NCBI GenBank assembly: GCA_014084085.1
Contig: NPFB01000115.1
Location: 148,438-212,437 of the forward strand
DNA length: 64,000 bases
Origin: Hondaea fermentalgiana
Taxonomy: Eukaryota > Sar > Bigyra > Thraustochytrida > Thraustochytriidae
Reading direction: 5' to 3'
In this document: positions 9,416-19,300 of the stretch, piece by piece
Position numbering within the stretch: position 1 is the stretch's first letter
Layout of the letters: each line of letters begins with the position of its first letter
Program-made: the position numbers and the translations under genes
Notes under the pieces: model-generated
Databases searched by the model: none
Told to the model about the DNA's origin: nothing
Seen by the model: only the letters and a program-made list of their open reading frames with translations

Positions 9416-11557
9416 ATGGCGTCATATTTCAGAGACAGATTCCGGACACACAAGGATGACGAAAATGAAGGCGAGGCGCCCGAGCGCCACGGCAGCCGCA
9501 CGCGCAAGAACCTGGTCGGCAACGCCAGGCGCCGAGAACCAAGCGCCCCGGACTCGACAACATCATCGATGGCCATGTCTCTAAGCTATCTGCGCACGAA
9601 ACGGGGCAGCGTCTTCGACTACTACCGTCTGGAGGAAGAGCTGGGACGCGGCGCCTTTGCACGCGTCTTTCGCGGCATCCGCAAACGGAGTGGGCGAGAG
9701 GTGGCCATCAAGGTCGTGAGTCTCCGCGCCATTGCGGAACGCGCCGTCCAGGACAACCAGGCAAAAATGCAGCGTCTGCGGCAACAGAATCGCGACGTGT
9801 CGCGCACGCAGCGGTCCAAGAGCGAAATTGAAGCGGCTGCAACGGCGCGTGTCATTGGCATCATGCAGAGCGAGATCGAAGTTATGCGACGCATTTCCAA
9901 AATTCCTGCGCGCAAGAAGAAAAATATTATCAACCTGCACGATATCTGCATTGACGAAAAGCGTATCTCCATTATCATGGATCTTCTCACGGGAGGCGAG
10001 CTCTTCGACCGCATCGTCAAGCGCAAGCGCTACACCGAAAAGGACGCCGCGTACCATTTTCGCCGCATTATGCGCGCGCTTCGTACCTTGCACCAGAATG
10101 GCATCGTCCATCGTGACCTCAAACCGGAGAACTTTGTCTTTCAAACCCCTGATGAGAACGCCCAGATCAAGATCACTGACTTTGGTCTTGCAATGATTCA
10201 GGGCCAAGAGGACATTCACGCCAGCTCCATTGTCGGGAGTCCAGGGTACATTGCACCCGAAGTCCTTCTCAACAAGGACTACGGCCCCGCGTGTGACGTC
10301 TGGAGCATGGGTATCATTCTCTACATTCTTCTCGTTGGCGGTCCACCTTTTCATGGTCGGGACGATCGCGAGCTCTTTCGCGCCATTCGCAAGGGAAAGT
10401 TCCGCTACCCGCGCAATTCTGGTATCAGCGCGCTCGCCAAGGACCTTGTTGCCAAGATGCTTGTCGTAAATCCGAAGAATCGCATCTCCGTGGCCGGCGT
10501 TCTCAACCACCCCTGGCTCATCCAACGCGCCGCGCAGCAGGATGTAAGCGTAGCCGTTGGGCGTATGCAGCGCTTCAACGCTGCCCGCAAGCTCAAGGCC
10601 GTCACCACCGCCCTAGCTTGGGGCGCCAAGAGCGGTCTTCGTCGGGATCTGTACAAGATCCTCGAAGGCACCGATCGGGAGGCGGGGTTTTCTGGCGAAG
10701 AGCTTGTGCTTATTCGCGACGCTCTCTTTAAATTCAAGCCGTCACCCACCATTGCGCGTCGTCAATTTGTTTTTGCTATGCGCGACCTTGGCTTCGGTAC
10801 ACTTCCACTCGAAGACATGTACGATCTCTTTGATGGTGAAGGAACCGACCACGCAGACATTGTGGAAATCCTCGTTGGTCTTTCGACGGCCGCGTCGTCC
10901 TGGAACGGCTCGTCTCAGATTCGCTTCTGTTTTGACCTCTATGATCGCGACGGTTCGGGCCGCGTCACCCTGAATGACATGGGTCGTGTCTTCCGGGTGG
11001 TCACCAGCGAAATGGAAGCATCAGTCGTCACCAGCCTCGCGAGCATCCTTGGTGCCTGGCGGCCCACACAGCCCGTCACATACAACGAGCTAGAGGAGCA
11101 GCTCATGGCCACGGGTAGTCCCGAGCTGCGAGAGCAGCTCGACACTCGCCCGCTTGGCCTCATGGCGGATCTTCCTGGTGTCCCGGAAGACGCCTCAAGC
11201 CGGCCTGAAGGCTTTGAGCCAGTCGAATCAGATGGAGGTCGGGAGGAGGAAGATTTCGAGGACGATGATGATGGCGCGGAGTCTGACACTGATGCAAAAA
11301 ACGCTCTTGATGACGAGGACCATGATGAGGACGATGACGATGACGATGACGTCGAGGAGGATGACATGGACGACGAGGAGGATCTCGACGAACTTGATGA
11401 GGAAGAATCTGTTCGCGATGCGAGCGTGATCGACCCCGATGATGAGGTCCTGAATCGGCCGAATCCAAGTCGCGTGGCCAAGCGTGACATTGCGCATCGA
11501 CGCGGCCTTTACAGGATGCTCAGTCGATACAAGCAGACACCCTCCGACGAGGCCTAA
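9416..11557 (+). CDS. Calcium-regulated Ser/Thr kinase (CDPK/CaMK group) with acidic tail
   Basis: 713 residues from the ATG at 9416; the open frame starts 9 bases earlier at a TTG. Kinase domain is about residues 70-369: glycine loop LGRGAFARVF (76-85), VAIK lysine at 99, HRDLKPEN (232-239), DFG (255-257), and GSPGYIAPE as activation-segment end. About 45 Gln/Arg-rich residues are inserted between the VAIK strand and helix C. After the kinase comes a basic segment (NAARKLKAV) like the autoinhibitory helix of CaMK/CDPK enzymes, then an EF-hand region with one canonical 12-residue loop, DRDGSGRVTLND (510-521), and degenerate neighbours. The C-terminus has a long Asp/Glu run (about 610-670). 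Classic CDPKs have four good EF-hands, so this is a divergent CDPK or CDPK-related kinase. AATAAA at 11638-11643 may be its poly(A) signal. The ABC transporter gene is convergent. Confidence 0.9.
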   Translation: MASYFRDRFRTHKDDENEGEAPERHGSRTRKNLVGNARRREPSAPDSTTSSMAMSLSYLRTKRGSVFDYYRLEEELGRGAFARVFRGIRKRSGREVAIKVVSLRAIAERAVQDNQAKMQRLRQQNRDVSRTQRSKSEIEAAATARVIGIMQSEIEVMRRISKIPARKKKNIINLHDICIDEKRISIIMDLLTGGELFDRIVKRKRYTEKDAAYHFRRIMRALRTLHQNGIVHRDLKPENFVFQTPDENAQIKITDFGLAMIQGQEDIHASSIVGSPGYIAPEVLLNKDYGPACDVWSMGIILYILLVGGPPFHGRDDRELFRAIRKGKFRYPRNSGISALAKDLVAKMLVVNPKNRISVAGVLNHPWLIQRAAQQDVSVAVGRMQRFNAARKLKAVTTALAWGAKSGLRRDLYKILEGTDREAGFSGEELVLIRDALFKFKPSPTIARRQFVFAMRDLGFGTLPLEDMYDLFDGEGTDHADIVEILVGLSTAASSWNGSSQIRFCFDLYDRDGSGRVTLNDMGRVFRVVTSEMEASVVTSLASILGAWRPTQPVTYNELEEQLMATGSPELREQLDTRPLGLMADLPGVPEDASSRPEGFEPVESDGGREEEDFEDDDDGAESDTDAKNALDDEDHDEDDDDDDDVEEDDMDDEEDLDELDEEESVRDASVIDPDDEVLNRPNPSRVAKRDIAHRRGLYRMLSRYKQTPSDEA

Positions 11558-11660
11558 GTTTTTCCTCAAAAAAGAGACGAGTTGGTTCTCCAGGCCAGGT
11601 CCCACAAGAGCGTGATTGATTCGAAAAACAACATGACAATAAAATGAAATAAGCAAAATC

Positions 11661-13742
11661 TCAGTTCTTCTCCACGTCCGGAGACACGTGCGAGGCGGAG
11701 GTGTCTGAAAGGTCAAGCACGCGTGCATGCAATGACTGAACAGCGCTGCGGTGCGATACAGTGATCATGGTGATGCCGAGATCTTCAATACAATGCGTAA
11801 AGAACGCCGTCTCGAATGCTTCCGTGCACGACCCGGTGCACTCGTCCGCAAAGCAAAAGACGGGCCTGCGCACAAGCACACGCGCACAGGCAAGACGCTG
11901 CGCCTCTCCTGCGGAAAGGCCGTCCGTGCCGAACTCTTGATCCAATGACGACACTGCGGGCTGCATCACTACACTCTCCAGTCCAACGCGAGAAATCGCC
12001 TCGAGCAGCACGTCGTCGTCGACGACGATGGCATCCCCTGAACGTTGCGGATAGAGAAGTTGCTCACGCAAGGTTGCTCCTTGAAGAAAATACGGCCGCT
12101 GTGTCATGAACAGCAGGGCAGAAGCCGGGACGTTGCAGGTGACGGTGCCGGCTGCAGGCGACCACATGCCGCGTAAAACGCGCAACAACGAAGTCTTGCC
12201 CGCGCCATTGTGACCGCGGATGAAGACGCTCTCGCCTTGCTGGAATGTGCACGAAAATTTGTGCAAAATCTCAACTCCGCTCGCAGTGATGGTAATACGA
12301 TCAACAATAATCTTCCCTGTGTCCTCGCCCCGTGAAAGTTTTTCGAGGGCCTGTCGCTCCACGGCTGCTTGCCCAGCAGGGGTCCTGGCTGAAGTTGTCA
12401 CTGGGTGCGTAATGCCATGGCCGACCACGAGGAGCGCATTGACGCGACTGGCGAGCGCACGAACGGCACTCAGCGCACGGAATGCAAGGGCAATGTCTTT
12501 AAAGGCGCTCATTAGGTTGACGAGCAAGTGCAGACAAGTGAGGAAAAACTCGGTCGGGTCCTCGACGTTGCGAGCCGGGTCGCTCAAAGCCGGTGTCATC
12601 ATCGCCAATGCTGCCAGAATGCCCATATATCGAACTGCATATCCATCGAGTGCGCCCGACGCGAAGCGCTGCGCACCATGCAGAGTTTTGGTCCGAGCAA
12701 CACTGCGAAACAGGTCTTCAAGCCTCGCTGCTTCTACAGTTTCGCCACGCGCAAATTGAACTTCCTGTACATATTCCTTGAGGCGGGAGTGCGCTCCACG
12801 GAAGGCGCCTTCGTCGCGCTGCACACGATCTTGAAGGCTTGTGAGCGAAGGCGCAACCATGCGACTCCAAGTACCTGCGAGAGCAAAGTACGCGTAGCAC
12901 GTGAGCAAAGGGCGTATGCCCATGAGGCGAGCAAGAGTTGCAGAAAGGATTAATGTCTCTGCAAGAGGCTTGAAAGATGATTGGACAAGGGTCGCTGCTT
13001 CCTCCGCAAGTCGTGCCGTGTCCGAAGCCGCGCGCTGATCTTGATCGCCCAGCGTATCTGCTGCCCGTCCCAACCCTCCTGGTTCTGCAAAGCGTTGGTG
13101 TACTTCGTGCAAAAGCCGTTTCTGAATTGCCAGCGCCAGCAGGCTTTGCGCATATCCAACAAAGGCGTTGAGTAACGCGGCTGGAATGGTCCAGAGCGCA
13201 AAATCCATTTGTGCATTTGCCAAGTCTTTCCATTTCCTTTGGGCGAGTAAACTGCCAAGAGACCCGATCTTGCGGGATACCTTGATGGAGACCAAGAGTC
13301 GGAGCACGACTGCGCTCGCAACCAGACCACTCAGTCCCAGAGTATCGCGGTCTTTGCGGAGCAGACGCAAAAGGACCCGGACGTCTTGCTTTTTGTCGTC
13401 GCTTTCCACATCCTCTCCTTCTCCATTCAGCGCGCCGACTGGTTCTTTGTTCTCCTCAGCCTCGCCCTTGCCCTCTCGGGGGGCGTCAGCATCGCTGGCT
13501 TTTGGCGATTCCGAGAGCAGTGCTTTTGCCTCGGGCTGGACGTGCTGTTTTTCAAGATTGTTGGTCTCTTTCTGCAATTTGCTCTCCTTACGTTTTCGCG
13601 CTTTGCGACGCTTCTGCAAGACCGCCTGCGCGGACACGCTCGCCGCCACCCCAACCCAGAGCGCAAGTACTGCGCGCCCCTTGCGCGAGTTGCGCCACAA
13701 GTCGAGCAGTCCGGGTTGCGAGGCCCTCTCCAAGGTCGTCAT
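11661..13742 (-). CDS. ABCD-type (peroxisomal) ABC half transporter
   Basis: 693 residues from the ATG at 13742. The family moves very-long-chain or branched acyl-CoA into peroxisomes as dimers. After an N-terminal hydrophobic stretch (about 24-40) and a charged linker (about 45-120), the transmembrane domain covers about 135-450. It includes the segment SRLKEYVQEVQFARGETVEAARL, which sits where ABCD proteins carry the EAA-like loop. The nucleotide-binding domain has Walker A GHNGAGKT (510-517), signature LSAGE (609-613), Walker B VFCFADE (ending at E634) and the switch histidine in SHR (H664), so it should bind and hydrolyse ATP. Domain order and length fit half transporters of the D subfamily. 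Peroxisomal location is inferred from the family. The lower-coordinate neighbour is the convergent kinase gene, 103 bp between stops. Confidence 0.87.
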   Translation of the reverse strand: MTTLERASQPGLLDLWRNSRKGRAVLALWVGVAASVSAQAVLQKRRKARKRKESKLQKETNNLEKQHVQPEAKALLSESPKASDADAPREGKGEAEENKEPVGALNGEGEDVESDDKKQDVRVLLRLLRKDRDTLGLSGLVASAVVLRLLVSIKVSRKIGSLGSLLAQRKWKDLANAQMDFALWTIPAALLNAFVGYAQSLLALAIQKRLLHEVHQRFAEPGGLGRAADTLGDQDQRAASDTARLAEEAATLVQSSFKPLAETLILSATLARLMGIRPLLTCYAYFALAGTWSRMVAPSLTSLQDRVQRDEGAFRGAHSRLKEYVQEVQFARGETVEAARLEDLFRSVARTKTLHGAQRFASGALDGYAVRYMGILAALAMMTPALSDPARNVEDPTEFFLTCLHLLVNLMSAFKDIALAFRALSAVRALASRVNALLVVGHGITHPVTTSARTPAGQAAVERQALEKLSRGEDTGKIIVDRITITASGVEILHKFSCTFQQGESVFIRGHNGAGKTSLLRVLRGMWSPAAGTVTCNVPASALLFMTQRPYFLQGATLREQLLYPQRSGDAIVVDDDVLLEAISRVGLESVVMQPAVSSLDQEFGTDGLSAGEAQRLACARVLVRRPVFCFADECTGSCTEAFETAFFTHCIEDLGITMITVSHRSAVQSLHARVLDLSDTSASHVSPDVEKN

Positions 13743-14204
13743 GACGCCCAAGTCGTAATGCGCTCCAGGTCTTTCTTGGAGCGCCTCGGAGGGGTGCCCA
13801 GGGCCTGCGCGCGTGCGCAAGCAGGTAAGCACGCAGACGCGCGGCAAGCCCCTCCTGCGAGGCGCGCGAACTGGCTTTGGAGGACTGTCTGCTGCAGTCG
13901 GCACTTTAATCAGGCAGACAGACCCCTTAGGCCTTCGTCCGACCTCTTGGGAAAACCTCGGTTTCGAGCGATGTGACGGCGGCTTGCGCAAGTCCCTGCA
14001 AGCAAAGCAATACTGTAGCGCTCATGGATCTTTTTTTCCCGGTGAGGAGATCGAAGCAATGCCAATCAAGGCAATCGAAAAGGGAAGAGAAGAAAAGGAC
14101 GATGCCGAGCGTCAATGTGGTAGAGCAAGAGGGGTGCAGCTGCTGAGTAAGGTGGGTCACGGCCGCAGTATACAACGAGAAAGTCAGCTTTGGAAAAGGT
14201 TATT

Positions 14205-14932
14205 TTACTCTTTGCTTGTTAGCACAAATATGCCCATCACACCCAAGATGAGATATTTTGCAGCGGGGTAGTCATTGAGCAAGATTGTCACTGTGTACAA
14301 AGTGAGTAGATCAACACGCAAACACGCACACGAGCAAAGAATAGTGAGGAAAAGGTCAGTGTCACGTATACGAGGTCGTCATGATGATGAACGACGCGTC
14401 CGCCGTAGGCAGCATTCTTCTTTGATGTCGAAAGCGCTTGCTAAGCTAACTTACCCATGCCAACCTTTGGCACAAACACCCGCGCGCGCCCCATGATCGA
14501 GTCGCGGTGTAGCCAGCGTTGGCCTCGCGCATAGATACCACCTCTCCTATCGTCAATATTATTGTTGTCGCCCTTGGTGAGCATCATCTGGTGCCCGCTC
14601 TTGTCGACGTGAACCTCGAGCACCCGATGAACAATGGGGATCTCGCGCTCGTCGATCTTGAAGACAACCACCTCGCCCACGCGGATGGGTTCCTCATAGG
14701 TATTGTCCAGAAACAAGATATCCCCTCGCAGGATCCCTGGTTCCATAGACCCCGTCAGCACGACGACCACGGGGCTCTCGCTATTCGTGTACACCATGAG
14801 CGCCTTCCAGATCATGAGCGCCGACAGGATGATCATCGCCAGATTGAGCGCCTGGAACGCCAGCGCCCGCTTGTTCTTCCATAGCGACTTGAGCTGGAGC
14901 ACCTGCTCCTCCACGACCCCCGCCACGTCCAT
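14205..14932 (-). CDS. SEC11: Signal peptidase complex catalytic subunit SEC11 (two exons)
   Basis: 187 residues after splicing. Exon 1 is 14932-14455 and exon 2 is 14290-14205; the joined codon is G|TG (Val). It is the ER membrane serine protease that removes signal peptides. A single transmembrane segment lies at about 25-47. The catalytic region follows: LTGSMEPG with Ser62, VHRV with His102, and KGDNN...DD with Asp122/Asp128, matching the Ser-His-Asp arrangement of eukaryotic SEC11. Without splicing the frame stops three residues after PKVGM; exon 2 adds the conserved end TILLNDYP and a second hydrophobic stretch ([11 protein letters not shown]). Total length agrees with SEC11 of other eukaryotes. 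It is divergent to the cyclotransferase-like gene across a gapped interval. Confidence 0.95.
14291..14454 (-). other. Intron of SEC11
   Basis: On the minus strand it begins GTAAGTTAGC and ends TTGTACACAG; 164 bp. Splicing restores the conserved C-terminus of SEC11. The last ten bases are identical to those of the TMEM138 intron. Confidence 0.92.
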
Positions 14933-15139
14933 CCTCCCGCGTCTCCTTCGCCGTCGCCGCCCTCGCCGTCGCTCGCGAGGCCCCTCCTTCTAACCGCCCC
15001 CGCCGCGACGATGTCGGCCCAATCCCGCCTGATCCTCCTCGCCTGCTCCGCCCGCGCGGCGGCCTGCAAGCGCCGCGGCGGCGCGCGCGCCCGACCCGCG
15101 CGGTCTTGCGCCGTCGCCGTCGCGGTCGCGGTCGCCGTC

Positions 15140-15239
15140 NNNNNNNNNNNNNNNNNNNNNNNNNNNNNNNNNNNNNNNNNNNNNNNNNNNNNNNNNNNNN
15201 NNNNNNNNNNNNNNNNNNNNNNNNNNNNNNNNNNNNNNN
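15140..15239. other. Assembly gap (100 N)
   Basis: Exactly 100 undetermined bases, bordered on the right by a CAG array. Size is presumably a placeholder. Confidence 0.98.

Positions 15240-15292
<53 letters not shown>
15240..15292. repeat. CAG/AGC trinucleotide array
   Basis: About 17 uninterrupted AGC units directly after the gap. It lies upstream of the first plausible ATG (15334), so it is probably 5' UTR or promoter DNA and not a coding tract. Confidence 0.85.
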
Positions 15293-15295
<3 letters not shown>

Positions 15296-15333
15296 CAGGA
15301 AGCGACGCACGCGCCGACAAGGCCGCTCGCACG

Positions 15334-16155
15334 ATGCCTTCGACGCAGACGAGGCGAAAGAAGCCGACAGGCTCCAAGTCCACGAAATCATCGAGCTCGC
15401 GAAGACGCGCAGGAGGCTCGACGGAACATGACGGGTGGACAAGTCTCCTGGAAAAGGCCAAACCTTTGCTGCTCGTACTGAGCTGCGTGCTCCTCATTGC
15501 CTACTTTGGAAGAAAGCCGTCGGGGAGCACCACGCCAGCGCTCAAAGCAACGGCTGGGGCAGCGACTTCGACAAGCGCTAAAGCCGTGTCCTTCCAGAAA
15601 CCTCGCAGTCCTGCATACGAATTCTACTTCGGATACGCTAGCGACCTCATGGAAGATAGAGTCCGCAAGGGCTCTTCTCTCGGCGCCCTGGCAATCGGCC
15701 CGGCACGTGTCGATAACTTCGTGTTCGAATACTCAATCTTCTCCAAGGTCTGGAAGGGCGGTGTCGCAGATCTCGTGGAGAAAACACCTGGCGAGGGCGC
15801 CAGTGCCTGGGGCCTCCTGTACGAGTTTCCCAAGAAAGACATCCCAAACCTTGACAAACAAAAGGGAATCGCCAATGACGATCCCAAGTACCACAAAATC
15901 TCTGTCACCGTCACCGACCTTGATGGGTACAACTACAAGGCATTCACTTACACTGTTGTACCCGAGAAACGAAAAGTCATGGCCGGCACCCCTAGCGGCG
16001 TCCAGCAATACCTTCCCAGCATTCAATATCGAAAGTGTATCGTCAACGGGGCCCGTGGCGCTAGCCTGCCTTCGAATTATATCAAGATGCTAGAAAGCAT
16101 CCCTGACAACGAGAATCCCTTTCGCCGTAAGAGCGTCGGTAGTGCTTGCGATTAG
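15334..16155 (+). CDS. Gamma-glutamylcyclotransferase-like protein with membrane anchor
   Basis: 273 residues from the ATG at 15334; the open frame continues upstream only through the CAG array and gap. A polar, basic N-terminus is followed by one hydrophobic segment (KPLLLVLSCVLLIAYF, about 43-58), which suggests a single-pass signal anchor. The GGCT fold follows at about 95-258: the family's substrate motif near its start (YFGYASDLM, residues 98-106), KGGVADLV, WGLLYEF, and the late QYRKCIVNGARGASLPSNYI. Known GGCT enzymes release 5-oxoproline from gamma-glutamyl peptides and are soluble. Here the usual YGSN is YASD, and the acidic residue normally placed just before the WG strand is not obvious (SAWG). 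It may therefore be altered in substrate or inactive. Confidence 0.8.
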   Translation: MPSTQTRRKKPTGSKSTKSSSSRRRAGGSTEHDGWTSLLEKAKPLLLVLSCVLLIAYFGRKPSGSTTPALKATAGAATSTSAKAVSFQKPRSPAYEFYFGYASDLMEDRVRKGSSLGALAIGPARVDNFVFEYSIFSKVWKGGVADLVEKTPGEGASAWGLLYEFPKKDIPNLDKQKGIANDDPKYHKISVTVTDLDGYNYKAFTYTVVPEKRKVMAGTPSGVQQYLPSIQYRKCIVNGARGASLPSNYIKMLESIPDNENPFRRKSVGSACD

Positions 16156-16253
16156 TCCAGATACAATCAAGGCAGAAGTGTGGTCAGTTACTTCCTTCCT
16201 TCTTTCCTCAATAAGATTTTTTCGTCATGGTGGATAGTTGTAATTGTATACAA

Positions 16254-16287
16254 TCTTTGCTTTGCTTTGCTTTGCTTTGCTTTGCTC
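16254..16287. repeat. CTTTG pentanucleotide array
   Basis: About six tandem CTTTG units in the 180-bp interval between the convergent stop codons of the cyclotransferase-like gene and the XMAP215 gene. Confidence 0.85.
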
Positions 16288-16335
16288 TGTTTCTTGATTT
16301 TAACCTTGGCCTGGTCATCTAAGCTCGTTTCTTTT

Positions 16336-19300
16336 TCAACGGCCAATGCTGTGCGCAGCATTGCCCGCAGCAGCCTCCATTCTCTGCTTGCGCGCAGCCA
16401 TGCGCTCGCGAATGCTGAGCAGTGTAGCGCTTTGGGCCACCTGATTCGCCTGCGCCGTTGCCTGCTCAATCTTCTCCAGAGGATTCGCTTCTGCGCTGGA
16501 AGACGAGTCAATGGCGCCTACGCCAGTTGCCCGCGGCGCAGCAAACGAAGAGGACGAGGGACCAGGCGCTGCCGAGAACGAAGACGAATACAAGTCTGCC
16601 TTGTTCTCTGCAGCACGCTCCGGCTCTGTTGCACCGGCCTGACTGTGAAGTGCATTCACACTCGAGGTCGACCCTGTGCTCGAGGCCAAGGCATCCTGCC
16701 CGCTCAAAGTGCCAGAAGCCTTCATTGTCAGACTTCGCAGCCTGCGGATGCGCTCACTCACTTCAGAGGTTCGTTGCAGCGATCGTGCGGACTCCCCCGT
16801 ACCCTGTTGCCGCCGACGTGCTGCTTCCTTTTCCTCTTCACGAATGCGGCGAACGCCCTCGCGAATGTGCTTGTGGAAAGGGCCCGAAAGCTCCTTCAGA
16901 TACGTGCTATCCTCAAAACCAGGATGCTCGTTGAAGAATACATTGAGCTCTTTGAAGGCATCCCGTTTTGCAGTCGGCGACATACCCTCAATTGCCTGCG
17001 AGAAACGACCAAAAATCTCCTGCAGCTTTTGCGAGTCCTCCGAGCTCAACGGCGCTGCGTCGCTGTTTCCGAAACCAGGACTCTGCGCTGCAGCGGCCAG
17101 CCCCGCCGCCAGGGCCGAGGCCGAAGCAGGCTCGCGCGGGGGCGCGGACGGCAAGACGTTCGCACCGCCAAAGGCTTCGCTCGGTTGCTCACGCGAAGGC
17201 GTGAGCGCCTCGCCCTGGGCCTGCTTCGCTTGAGACACGAGAATCTGCGAAACGAGCGTGTGCAGGCTTCGTGTCGGACCTTGGGCCTCCACGAATTGGG
17301 TGAACTCATTGCCGACGCGCAGCAGAGAACGCACCAGCCGCTCGACCATGTCTCGATCCTGGTCGGCCTCGAGATCCCTTTCTGTGATACCGTGCGAGAC
17401 GAGCTCGCCCAGCGCAGCCACAGCGCCCGGCATGTGGACGCTCTGGTACATTTCCACGTAACTCTCTTGCAACTCGACATATTCAGCGATGGCCCGGCGC
17501 AACACGCGTTTCAGATGCACTTCCTGGCCAGCGAACTCGGGCATTAAACCATCGCGAGCGACCTCGTTGCAACGTCGGAAACGATGCAGGACGGCGCAAA
17601 GCCAGGAAGGAGACTCGCTCAGTTTGGCAAACGTCGTTTGCACCGCTTTCAGCAGGCGATCCTGTTCCATGAAAATCTCGTGGATCGTCTCGGACCCAAC
17701 TGCGAACCCACCAGGCGCGGTTTCCAGTTGCCGCTGAAGGCGTCGTCGTTCCATGAGACGTGCCAACAGATTGCAAAGGCAAGTCGTCCATCGTCGTCCT
17801 AACGTGCTTGGCATCGGGTCGGATCCAATAGGTCCGGCGGCAAGTCTGCGCAGCTCAGGCCACCATGCAAGCGTAAAGATGGCTGGCACCACGAGCTTGA
17901 GCAGACGGTTCTCTGACTGCACGTCCCGCACATCCTGGCCATCCTCGTCGCGAAGCGGGGTCGTGGGTGGCGCACGGCTCACGACTTCGTCGACAAAGTC
18001 GAGCAAAACACCGACCACAGCAGGTACATCCAGATCGTCCTTGAGAAGGTCAATCCACTCTTTCTGACCGCCGCAGCCCGACTCGACCCAGTCCGCAGGC
18101 GGGTCTCCAGATCCCACGAGGGAGAGGGCCTTGATGCCCGCCTCGCGAATATTGCGCGCTTCGGGTTCGCCGCCCTTGGCGGACGAAGGGTCGCAAATCA
18201 GATCCAGGTATGCGCTCGACTGCCTTGGAATCATGGAGATTCGCTCTGCCATCATGGCCATTACCCGAGCGCCTTTCGCCACGCCAGGTGTGCCCATGCC
18301 CATGCCCATGCCCATGCTACGGCGCCGGCTAAAGCTCTCAAGCGAAGGGTCATTCTCCTTTTCCATGTGTGGCGTCGCAAAAGCTGGCGTATTTGGCATG
18401 CTCAGACGCTTCACATTCTGCGGCGATGGAGGCGTCTGCGGGAGATCAAATTGAAATTTGAGCTCGGCAGACTTTTTCGCGCTCTTCGTGTCCGGCGTGC
18501 GCGGCGCAGGCATGCTCTGGGAGATCGAGTTCGAGGGGGGCGCGATACTGAGCACAGAAGAGGCGGGTGCTGCTGTTGCTGATGTCGCCGGAGCTCCCTC
18601 TTGCCGCGGCGGCGAGCTCGCGCCTGCGCCAGGTCGTTGGAGTCGCAATTTGCGCGCTGGCGCGACGCCTTGTCCCGCGCGTGGGGGGCTCTCAGGGGGG
18701 CCGCTCGAGAGCGGCTCCGCGTCGGACAGCTCTCTGGGAGACGGATCGGCCCGCCCAAGGTCTCCCGCCGGGTCGCGAGACCGGGCTTCCTTGAAGTGGT
18801 TAAGCACCAAAGGCGTGGCCTTGTCACTGAGCGCGGTCTTGAACTGGGCGACACGCGCCATAAAGGCGTCATCGTCGCGGCCCTCGTGCTCCCAAATCGC
18901 CTCCATGAACTCAAGCGCTGCCGCCCGGACCTCTTTGCGCGAGTCGTCGACCATTCCGGCAACGGTACGCATCACGTTGTTGCCCACGCCCACTCTGACC
19001 TTCAAGAGCATCGTGCCATGAATGCGAGCAAGACGTGCCAGTTCGCTCAGACACTCGGTCAACACATAGGCGCTGCGCTGACTGGGACCAATCTCACTAT
19101 GCACATACGGGGCGTACTTTGAGACCGGATAGCAGTTGCACAAAAGCTCCATGATGCGCCTTACAGCGTCGCGAAAACGCTTCTGCTTCTCGCCCAACTT
19201 GTGCAAGAGGTGCGGCAGAAATGCTGCAGCCTCATAATCGGAGAGCACATACTCGGCACCACTTGCAAGCTCGAACATGTTATCCAGTAGCTCCAGTACA

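Larger units (their letters stand above)
14933..15333. promoter_or_regulatory. Divergent SEC11 / cyclotransferase-like promoter region with gap
   Basis: About 400 bp as assembled separate two divergent start codons. The interval contains GTCGCG-type repeats up to 15139, a 100-N gap (15140-15239) and a CAG/AGC run (15240-15292). No defined promoter element could be identified. The true length is unknown because of the gap. Confidence 0.5.

Noticed and set aside
12220..12759. Plus-strand frames opposite the ABC transporter gene
   Set aside because: All conserved ABC motifs are on the minus strand; these are antisense shadows.
16180..17547. Plus-strand open frame of 455 codons
   Set aside because: It lies largely antisense to the XMAP215 coding region, begins outside any conserved context, and its translation has no recognisable domain; it is a compositional shadow of GC-rich coding DNA.
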